The notes under the pieces were generated by a model that ran no database searches, was not told the DNA's origin, and saw nothing but the letters and a program-made list of their open reading frames with translations. Positions 1 through 5,135 of a DNA stretch of 5,135 bases are shown one piece after another. Every line of letters starts with the position of its first letter. Within the stretch, counting starts at the first letter, position 1. The position numbers and the translations under genes were made by a program. Source of the DNA: Acidobacteriota bacterium (GTDB lineage: Bacteria; Acidobacteriota; Terriglobia; UBA7540); assembly GCA_003165615.1 (NCBI GenBank), contig PLWR01000517.1, positions 1-5,135 of the forward strand. The letters are read 5' to 3'.

Positions 1-407
1 GAAATCTTCACACACGCACGACCCGCCAGCAGACGGCGGATGTGGGCCGTGTATTCGCCCAGACTTTGCGGTTTTTGTTGCGGTGGTCGTCTCTCGTAAG
101 GCCAAAAGGCGTCGCAGATCTCGATCTGACCCTGTCCGTGCTGATTTTTGGCAGAGCATGTTTTGCAGACTCCCTGGCGCCGCAACTCATCAAGGTAAGC
201 CACAACTGAACGCCGGCTCTTACCCAGCGCCTTCACCCAGTCGGCGTGATCGCCCTTCAACCGGCCGGTGGAACGGTCTGCGGTGAGGCAGAGGTGAATA
301 TAAAGCTTGAACGCCCCGTCGGAGAGCAACTGGAGGGCACGTGACACTTCTCGCCCGGCAGCGAACCAGCCGGTGGAATGTTTCAGCCTGAAGCCTTGTT
401 CGCTCAC
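1..407 (-). CDS. Winged-helix/HTH-like protein of unknown function, fourth gene of the recombinase operon (C-terminus beyond left edge)
   Basis: The frame is open for 135 codons from GTG (407-405) to the window edge. The start directly follows the TGA stop (410-408) of the TnpC-like gene, in the same frame. A GGGAG Shine-Dalgarno motif at 419-415, 7 nt upstream, decides the start; a GTG four bases earlier opens only a short shadow frame. Residues 30-80 look like a winged helix: a helical part (GAFKLYIHLCLTADRSTGRL), then ADWVKALGKSRRSVVAYLDELRRQGV as helix-turn-recognition helix. Residues 79-105 (VCKTCSAKNQ..GQIEICDAFWPYE) would form the beta wing. A proline/glutamine linker (about 108-114) leads into a second helical segment that is cut by the edge. 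The fold resembles DNA-binding domains of plasmid replication initiators and small regulators, but I recognise no named family. Abutment to the recombinase genes suggests a DNA-binding accessory of the element; a regulator or passenger gene is equally possible. Coding status is confident, function is not. Confidence 0.8.
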   Translation of the reverse strand, partial: MSEQGFRLKHSTGWFAAGREVSRALQLLSDGAFKLYIHLCLTADRSTGRLKGDHADWVKALGKSRRSVVAYLDELRRQGVCKTCSAKNQHGQGQIEICDAFWPYERRPPQQKPQSLGEYTAHIRRLLAGRACVKI

Positions 408-890
408 TCACGAACTCCCAGCATTTGCCTGGTGAAGGCGAATGATCTCTTCGCGAAGTGCGTTCTCAGCTCGCTTCTGCTTCGCAACCGTCTGGTCGAG
501 AAGTATGAGCTTGGCAATCAGGGCGTCCTTGGGCTCGCGACGGAGTCGACTGGCCTTCGACTGGACGGCTCTTCGTTCGATTTCTGGAACACCTGCGAGG
601 AGCCGGCTGAGAAGGGGCTCGCGCATGGGCTTGGCTTTTAGTGGCTGCCGATATTTACTATAAATGGGATAAGCCAGATCGTTCCGCTTGATCGTGTTGG
701 TCGAGATCCACACACCGCAAAGCGCATGAACCTTTTCCCGGATGCTGGCGTAAGTGACAGCCTGGTTCTCGCGGCCGAGCGCTTCGACGGCCGTGGCGAC
801 CCGCGCAGCCGTCTCACGTTTCTTCTCTTCCCAACGTGGCCGGAGCCATTCCGGGGACGGCCTCTCTGTTTTATCCATCGGCAGACCCAT
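408..890 (-). CDS. tnpC: TnpC-like accessory protein of a Tn554-type element (DUF6262-like, HTH plus coiled coil)
   Basis: A 160-residue, highly charged protein. Residues 24-75 contain a predicted helix-turn-helix (VATAVEALGRENQAVTYASI, then ISTNTIKRN), of the kind in which a helix-turn-recognition unit is followed by a short basic stretch. Residues about 104-155 are rich in K, R, E, L and I with heptad-like spacing and look like a coiled coil (IAKLILLDQTVAKQKRAENA). This layout and the position after two tyrosine recombinases match TnpC of Tn554 (about 125 residues) and the DUF6262 proteins found beside such integrases. In Tn554, TnpC is not strictly required but affects the efficiency and orientation of insertion. 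The chosen ATG (890) has GAAGG 6 nt upstream and overlaps the tnpB end by 20 nt. A second in-frame ATG at 878 has poorer spacing. The family call rests on architecture and context, not on a search. Confidence 0.85.
   Translation of the reverse strand: MGLPMDKTERPSPEWLRPRWEEKKRETAARVATAVEALGRENQAVTYASIREKVHALCGVWISTNTIKRNDLAYPIYSKYRQPLKAKPMREPLLSRLLAGVPEIERRAVQSKASRLRREPKDALIAKLILLDQTVAKQKRAENALREEIIRLHQANAGSS
415..419 (-). promoter_or_regulatory. Ribosome binding site for the fourth gene
   Basis: GGGAG on the minus strand lies inside the last codons of the TnpC-like gene, 7 nt before the GTG at 407. It is what makes a non-ATG start right after a stop codon believable, and it permits either fresh initiation or termination-reinitiation. 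Confidence 0.55.
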
Positions 891-3240
891 GACGAACCTT
901 CACCACCTGCCCCTGGTCGGTTCGCGCCGTTTCGATCAGGTCCATTTCCTGCATCACCAGCTTGCAGTCCGCAATCAGTTGTTTCAACGTCCGCTCTTTA
1001 GCGGCGAGTTTTTCACGGACTGCGTAACGGACCTGCTGCTCGGCCCAGGCCATCTTCTGCTCGATCTGATAGCGTCTATTGGGGTCGGGCGCGTTACCCG
1101 CGCAGCCCACACACGCGAACTTGGCCGGACACATGTTGGCAACCACACAGGTGCCGCCGAACACTTCCGTGAGAGCGCCGACCTTACCTTGCGCCTCCTT
1201 CAGCATCCGCCCGATCTCCTCCGGACTGCGCAGGGCTTCGGCGCCGACATCAATGCGGTCCACGAACATCATTTCGGCGGCGCTTAGGACCTGTGTAACA
1301 GTCGGCCGGGCATAATACTGCGTCACTGTTTTGTCCCGCTGGTGAAGAATCTGGGCAATGACGTCGATCGAAACCTTCTGTTCCGCCATCTCCGTGGCGA
1401 AAGCGTGGCGCAGGAGATGGGAAGACATCTGAACGAGGGTTCCGTCGCGCGAACGGACCACCAGCCCGTGGAGCAGGAAGCGGATGAACGTGCTCAGTGT
1501 ATTCATGGTGAGCCCGTGGCCATCCCACTGCAAAACATATCGGTCTGGCGGCGTCTTGCCGGATTCTGTTTCCACGATGGGGATCAAGGGGGCGCCGTGC
1601 TTCTCACTCAGAAACCGGATCACTTCCATCAGATGGAGCTTCGTATCGTCGTCGATGAAATAGTTGAACCGTTCCTTTCGTCCTTTAGGAATCAGGCGTA
1701 GCACCCAACGCGTGGCCGACTTGGGACCAACGTTGTCGAGTCGTTTAAAGCACTCCGGGCTTTGCGCGATCTGCTGGCTCTCACCGCCCCGGGCGCCCGT
1801 CACCGTTCCCATTCGGACCATCACGCCTCCGAACAGGGCGGCAGCGTAAATCCCCTCGTAAGGCAGGAACTCGTGGCCTTCACGGGCATGCAAGAAGTCA
1901 AGGGGCCGATAATCCCCCGAACCGAAACTCAGGAGGCCCTCCGCCTCCCAACGCGCGGGGTAGCCCCACTGACGAAAAAAGTCTTCCCTTTTCTCGGCCA
2001 GGTCGGAGTCGAGCCGCGCACTCAGATGCCGGAATACTCGATTGCGGAAAAGATCGAGGAACCAGAACGGCTCGGCGGGGCGCCCTTTACTCAGGCTTAC
2101 GGTAGCGTTGTACTCCACCCAATGGCGATTGTTCCCATGTGAGAATCTCCCCTCCCGCCATCGCCGTTGCAATCGGGTAGCGGGTGCCTCGTGGTAACCC
2201 AGTGCCACCGCATGATCCCATAGGGATATCCGATCCCACAGTGTCAGTTCGACCCTTTGCCGCACTGAGCGGCCATGGACCGTCGGGACCGTTTCCTCAT
2301 AGCTGAACTCGTGGGGGTAGGAGAGCCGGTGGGCCTCGATGAAGCTGATCGTTTGCTTCACGGCTTCATAGAAGCGCCGAACTTGATTCAAGCGGACCCC
2401 TGCCACATAGCGTATCCGATAGAACTGTGGCTGGACGGCGTCGGTCTTTTTCTTCACTCGCTCCTGCTGCTCGCGGAGATGGGTAGTATAAGCTTTATAC
2501 CGGACCAGTTTTCTACGATCGGTGATGGGCTGGATGAAGAAGCGCGACAACAGCTCCCGTTTCTCCGGAGAAAGTTTTTCGGAGTACTCTTCGAAGACAT
2601 TTCGAACCACGCTCCATTGGCTGATCACCGTTTGCCGCTGATCCTCGGTCAATCCCTTACCGGCTTCGCCCGCGTAAACTCGGAAGAGGAGATCGTTAGG
2701 GTCAATGGCCGTGACGTCTTCGATTCTCTGCTCCTTCATCAGCTGCCGGAGGATATTGGTAAAGTTCGAGATGAGGCAGTAGAGTGAGCGCGGCAAGCGG
2801 TCCGCTCTCAAGACGGCGACCAGAGCCATAGCATCGCGCGCCAACCGGTTCTCGATGCGCCCCAAATACCGGAGAACCTTAGGCGGAGGGAGCCGCCACC
2901 GCCCATCATTCGAGGCATCGAAACACGTGTATGGCGCTTGCGCAACGGGAGAACTGATGATTTTCGCCAGCTCCTGCAGGTTGGTGGGCAGCGCGTGTGG
3001 CGCGCGCATCCCGTGCTCGGGAAGCCCTTTCGCCTTCCTCCAAGTCACCACACCGGATCCAACGGCATTCAGATTCACCGCTGGCAGACGTTGCTGGACG
3101 ATGCGCCGGTTCGGGTTGATCCCCTCTTGCCAAAGAGCCTCACACAGGGGGACCAGCAACGCAGCGGGAATGGAACGATCCCGGGGCCATAGCGGACCTA
3201 ACTCCGCCTGAACGCGCTCGGCGGCTTCCTGGGAAGTCAT
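871..3240 (-). CDS. tnpB: TnpB-like tyrosine recombinase of a Tn554-type element (large form)
   Basis: A 789-residue site-specific recombinase. The catalytic domain spans about 455-655 and carries the signature residues: R484 in TGARGGES, a likely beta-hairpin lysine near 519, H608-x-x-R611-H612 in SSHLLRHAF, H633 in ILHQRDKT, and the nucleophile tyrosine at 642 or 643 in TQYYARP. After it lies a cysteine cluster (C698, C704, C710, C713) typical of the tail of this group and possibly metal-binding, then a long charged helical segment (about 720-770). Residues 1-72 read as an extra helix-turn-helix-like module (LCEALWQEGINPNRRIVQQR...) resembling KfrA-type DNA-binding N-termini. This could explain much of the length beyond Tn554 TnpB (about 630). 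The ATG at 3240 overlaps the tnpA stop (ATGA) and has an excellent AGGAGGTG site upstream, so the two recombinases are translationally coupled. They are expected to act together in strand exchange. All catalytic residues are present, so the enzyme appears intact. Confidence 0.92.
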   Translation of the reverse strand: MTSQEAAERVQAELGPLWPRDRSIPAALLVPLCEALWQEGINPNRRIVQQRLPAVNLNAVGSGVVTWRKAKGLPEHGMRAPHALPTNLQELAKIISSPVAQAPYTCFDASNDGRWRLPPPKVLRYLGRIENRLARDAMALVAVLRADRLPRSLYCLISNFTNILRQLMKEQRIEDVTAIDPNDLLFRVYAGEAGKGLTEDQRQTVISQWSVVRNVFEEYSEKLSPEKRELLSRFFIQPITDRRKLVRYKAYTTHLREQQERVKKKTDAVQPQFYRIRYVAGVRLNQVRRFYEAVKQTISFIEAHRLSYPHEFSYEETVPTVHGRSVRQRVELTLWDRISLWDHAVALGYHEAPATRLQRRWREGRFSHGNNRHWVEYNATVSLSKGRPAEPFWFLDLFRNRVFRHLSARLDSDLAEKREDFFRQWGYPARWEAEGLLSFGSGDYRPLDFLHAREGHEFLPYEGIYAAALFGGVMVRMGTVTGARGGESQQIAQSPECFKRLDNVGPKSATRWVLRLIPKGRKERFNYFIDDDTKLHLMEVIRFLSEKHGAPLIPIVETESGKTPPDRYVLQWDGHGLTMNTLSTFIRFLLHGLVVRSRDGTLVQMSSHLLRHAFATEMAEQKVSIDVIAQILHQRDKTVTQYYARPTVTQVLSAAEMMFVDRIDVGAEALRSPEEIGRMLKEAQGKVGALTEVFGGTCVVANMCPAKFACVGCAGNAPDPNRRYQIEQKMAWAEQQVRYAVREKLAAKERTLKQLIADCKLVMQEMDLIETARTDQGQVVKVRHGSADG
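897..901 (-). promoter_or_regulatory. Ribosome binding site for the TnpC-like gene
   Basis: GAAGG on the minus strand, 6 nt before the ATG at 890 and inside the tnpB coding sequence. It favours the 890 start over the in-frame ATG at 878. Confidence 0.5.
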
Positions 3241-4658
3241 CTCTCACCTCCTGTCAAAACCGCCCATTCCTCATCGTGCGGATCGGCTGGGGTGCTCAAC
3301 TCGGTTTTCAGATTCTCCGAAAGCCGGCTGGGATCTTTCTTGAGGTCACTCTCCCGGCGCTTCATGTCTTGGTGAATTGTGTGCAACGTGGTGGCGATGA
3401 AATTATCGTCGCGAAGGACGTGTTCGTAAGCTTTCAGGGTCCGCTCGGCCGTGCGCCACGCCATGTACTGCACGAGTTCCGTCCTGCGCCGAAGTATCTC
3501 CTTGGCATCCTTGGATGTCTGCTCGATCGTACGCAGGGCATTGGTCACGAACCAGTGACGGGCCAGATGCGGGTTGGCCTGGATGCCTACAGACCGCAAC
3601 GCCCGATTCCAGTAGTAAGCGCGAAACGACTTCGAAAACAATGGGGTGCCATGCGCCCCGCGCTCGCTGACGAACAGCTTGACCTGCTCTAAAGCCGGTC
3701 CATCCATCTTCGACAGGTCAGCGATGGTAAGCCGCTGTGGATCGTGGGCTCGGCGACCATCTTTGTCATCATCGAAATACCGCCGGCAGAGTTTGGCGGT
3801 CACCGAGGAGACCACCAGGCGCTTCGTCCGAACCCCAAAGCTGCCCTTGTTGCGGGCATCAAACACGGTTAGAAACTGACTCACCGCCCAGTCCTTGGCC
3901 GTAAGGTCGAACACCTCGCTGATCCTGGCGCCGGACTCGAACAGAATCCGCACCACGCACAACTCCCGCAATCCCCACCCGCATTGCTTGCCCGCGTTGT
4001 ACACGAGGTGAGGAAAGTCAGGGTCGTCAATGGTCTTTGGTAACCATTCTTCCTCTACACAGCGAAAGTAGTTCGCAGACAGCCTGATGCCGGAAGGGGG
4101 ATCTACGCCGCTCGCGGCAGGCATGGGTTCGCGGCCTTCCATCTCCTTAATGGCGCGCCGATAGTTCTGGCGGAGCTCCGCCGCCACTTTCGACATGTCT
4201 TCATGTACCAGTGGGTTCGGGTGCTGGTAGCGGTGGTCGGCGATAAGGTAATCGTAGAAACGACGTAACGCGGCAAGAAAAATCCGAACGTTAATCCGAG
4301 TATCCTGGCTCGGATGCACATAAGTGACTTTCACTCCCAGCCTGTCCGGCCTCCTCCTCAGCTTGCACTTGGCGCCCACCGTCAGATATTCACGGACGAT
4401 GTTGCGCACTTCCACTGGAGAGCCGAACAGACTCCAGAGATTTTGCGTCACCACCTTGTCATCGACGGCCCAATTGAAGGCCGAAAGAACTTCCCGCATG
4501 TAGATGGGTACGGAAGACGGCGACAGGGATTTCAGCAGTCCCTCTGCGAACAGCGTCAAAACGACATCGGGCAGCCCGTCTTCGCGCACGACCTGATACT
4601 GGTGTGCCAACTCTGGAGTGGGAATCAGCTTGAGCACCGCCACCCTCCTCTTCACCAT
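3237..4658 (-). CDS. tnpA: TnpA-like tyrosine recombinase of a Tn554-type element
   Basis: A 473-residue protein when read from the ATG at 4658. Residues 25-145 resemble the helical SAM-like core-binding domain of phage-type integrases (YMREVLSAFNWAVDD; INVRIFLAALRRFYDYLIAD). The catalytic domain follows: R245 in ESGARISEVFDL, H364-x-x-R367-H368 in PHLARHWF, W401 at the usual second His/Trp position in QYMAWRTAE, and the nucleophile Y411 in LKAYEHV. All five key positions are filled. The tail (about 430-473) is charged and variable. It is longer than TnpA of Tn554 (about 361). An in-frame TTG at 4676 would add six residues. Neither start has a good Shine-Dalgarno (AAGG lies only 2 nt before the ATG), so ATG was preferred on codon grounds alone. 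This is the first gene of the operon and overlaps tnpB by 4 nt. The expected role is the paired recombinase for excision and integration. Confidence 0.9.
   Translation of the reverse strand: MVKRRVAVLKLIPTPELAHQYQVVREDGLPDVVLTLFAEGLLKSLSPSSVPIYMREVLSAFNWAVDDKVVTQNLWSLFGSPVEVRNIVREYLTVGAKCKLRRRPDRLGVKVTYVHPSQDTRINVRIFLAALRRFYDYLIADHRYQHPNPLVHEDMSKVAAELRQNYRRAIKEMEGREPMPAASGVDPPSGIRLSANYFRCVEEEWLPKTIDDPDFPHLVYNAGKQCGWGLRELCVVRILFESGARISEVFDLTAKDWAVSQFLTVFDARNKGSFGVRTKRLVVSSVTAKLCRRYFDDDKDGRRAHDPQRLTIADLSKMDGPALEQVKLFVSERGAHGTPLFSKSFRAYYWNRALRSVGIQANPHLARHWFVTNALRTIEQTSKDAKEILRRRTELVQYMAWRTAERTLKAYEHVLRDDNFIATTLHTIHQDMKRRESDLKKDPSRLSENLKTELSTPADPHDEEWAVLTGGER
3245..3252 (-). promoter_or_regulatory. 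Strong ribosome binding site for tnpB
   Basis: AGGAGGTG on the minus strand, 4 nt (6 nt counted from GGAGG) before the ATG at 3240 and encoded within the last codons of tnpA. It is close to a consensus Shine-Dalgarno and much stronger than anything before tnpA. Confidence 0.75.
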
Positions 4659-4880
4659 GGCCTTGAAGCCGTGCAACCCTGGGCCGAGAGCCGTGTTTCG
4701 GAAAGGGGAGACGAAATGATGCTGTCGTATTCGTCTATTGGTCGCTTTACAGTTGAAATCCGCCCGCCCCTAAAGCGGACCCTGGGAAAACAACTTCATT
4801 ATGGGATATCGCCCCGAACAAACTAGTCCTGCCCTGAAGTACTTGCAACAAAAATCTACAAAGCGCCTTATCGGGCTAAC
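4659..4880 (-). other. Non-coding leader between element end and tnpA
   Basis: No convincing gene is seen on either strand. The part next to the inferred boundary (about 4837-4862) is AT-rich compared with the surrounding coding DNA. It holds an 8-bp palindrome AAGTACTT (4837-4844), and further in are the short inverted repeats described separately. The operon promoter should lie here. The best -10-like match is CATAAT on the minus strand (4803-4798), but no clear -35 box sits at normal spacing, so no promoter is called. No terminator hairpin with a T-run was found. Confidence 0.5.
4743..4777. repeat. Short inverted repeat CGCTTTA/TAAAGCG in the element leader
   Basis: CGCTTTA (4743-4749) is perfectly inverted at 4771-4777 (TAAAGCG), with 21 bp between the arms. 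A near copy, CAAAGCG, lies at 4859-4865 by the inferred boundary. A second small stem (TCCGC 4759-4763 with GCGGA 4775-4779) overlaps it. Subterminal sites for recombinase or accessory protein binding would look like this, but arms of this length can arise by chance. Confidence 0.3.
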
Positions 4881-5135
4881 GTGCCCAGAATGCAAGGGTG
4901 TGAGGGGCCGGCCGGTGGCAGATACGGGCTCAGCAAAGAGGATGTGTCCTGCTTGTCGATACGCCGCTGACTGCGGCAGCATGTCCTCGATTTCGTCCAG
5001 GGGCAGTCCCCGGTAGACCAATTGAGCTGGTCCGCTCACAGGCACGTCGTACCGCGCTTCGGGCTCGGAAGGCAGGACCGGGATTTGGGAGGGATTCCTG
5101 GCGAGGCCGGCGTAGTAAAGGCGTGCTCGGGTGAT
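4770..5135 (-). pseudogene. Interrupted gene fragment, possibly C-terminal part of a DUF6094-type predicted DNA methyltransferase
   Basis: The minus-strand frame is open from the right edge to a TAG at 4772-4770 (121 codons). The first 86 residues (5135-4878) read as genuine protein: a motif around IPVLPSEPEARYDVPVS, then QLVYRGLPLDEIEDML, then a GRPLTPLHSGHV segment. From recall, these resemble the RYDVPPS, FRG and PLxPLxxGHLAxLLAxGxLN elements near the end of DUF6094 proteins, SAM-dependent methyltransferase-like enzymes found in mobile and defence contexts. After V86 the expected hydrophobic LLAxG stretch is missing. It is replaced by a cysteine- and arginine-rich tail of 35 residues unlike natural protein, consistent with element DNA. 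The N-terminal catalytic part would lie beyond the right edge. That the gene is cut is moderately supported; the family name is tentative and from memory only. Confidence 0.5.

Larger units (their letters stand above)
1..4880 (-). mobile_element. Tn554-type site-specific transposon, upstream end plus transposition genes (partial)
   Basis: Two different tyrosine recombinases followed by a small HTH/coiled-coil protein, all overlapping in the order A-B-C, is the hallmark of the Tn554 family. Members of that family move without DDE transposase chemistry, lack long terminal inverted repeats and do not make target duplications. The right boundary near 4880 is inferred from the point where the neighbouring gene stops looking like protein; an uncertainty of about 15 bp should be assumed. 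The left boundary is outside the window. No resistance or metabolic cargo is visible here; the fourth gene is the only candidate. Confidence 0.7.

Noticed and set aside
264..378. Repeated GCCGGTGGAA within the fourth gene (264-273 and 369-378)
   Set aside because: It encodes two short STG peptides in unrelated surroundings and does not extend, so no duplication is indicated.
220..411. Minus-strand 63-codon frame starting at GTG 411 and overlapping the tnpC stop
   Set aside because: Its arginine-rich product is a shadow of the fourth gene in the neighbouring frame, which stays open much further and has an ordered domain-like sequence.
754..1287. Long plus-strand frames opposite the recombinase genes (also 2275-2787, 1762-2142 and 4314-4826)
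   Set aside because: They are antisense to intact recombinase domains with full catalytic motifs, and none shows a recognisable family of its own.
3237..4676. RIT element (recombinase in trio)
   Set aside because: Those carry three tyrosine recombinases. Here only two have catalytic residues and the third gene is a small HTH/coiled-coil protein, which fits Tn554 better.
261..4918. CCGGCCGGTGG present at both 261-271 and 4908-4918, as if flanking the element
   Set aside because: Both copies lie inside coding sequence with different reading contexts, and an 11-bp GC-only match is expected by chance. The left copy is within the fourth gene, not at an element end.
4801..5016. Plus-strand 71-codon frame with CPEC and CPAC pairs resembling a zinc ribbon
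   Set aside because: The cysteine pairs are the antisense of the PLHSGH and neighbouring codons in the more protein-like minus-strand fragment, and the frame crosses the inferred junction. No ribosome site was seen.

Overview
The window is dominated by one compact minus-strand operon. It looks like most of a Tn554-type mobile element: two tyrosine recombinases, a small helix-turn-helix/coiled-coil accessory protein, and a fourth gene that runs off the left edge. All four genes read right to left, are moderately GC-rich, and are joined by overlaps or direct abutment. This tight coupling suggests a single polycistronic transcript. The host cannot be named. The base composition and protein style fit a soil or environmental bacterium (an acidobacterium-like genome would be typical), but that is a guess.

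Layout, in order of transcription. Positions 5135 to about 4878 hold the tail part of an unrelated minus-strand gene that enters from the right edge. Its reading frame looks genuine and then abruptly stops looking like protein, and I read this as the point where the element inserted. From memory, the fragment resembles the C-terminal region of DUF6094-type predicted DNA methyltransferases. Positions about 4880-4659 are a non-coding leader at the element end, with an AT-rich stretch and short inverted repeats. Next come TnpA-like (4658-3237), TnpB-like (3240-871), TnpC/DUF6262-like (890-408), and a winged-helix-like protein (407 to the left edge). This last gene lacks a conventional ATG. It begins with GTG immediately after the TnpC stop, in the same frame, and is clearly coding.

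By analogy with Tn554, TnpA and TnpB carry out site-specific strand exchange and TnpC modulates it. The fourth protein has no counterpart among the three Tn554 transposition proteins. It is the most interesting item here: either a DNA-binding accessory of the element or its first passenger gene. The other end of the element, and any cargo, lies beyond the left edge.
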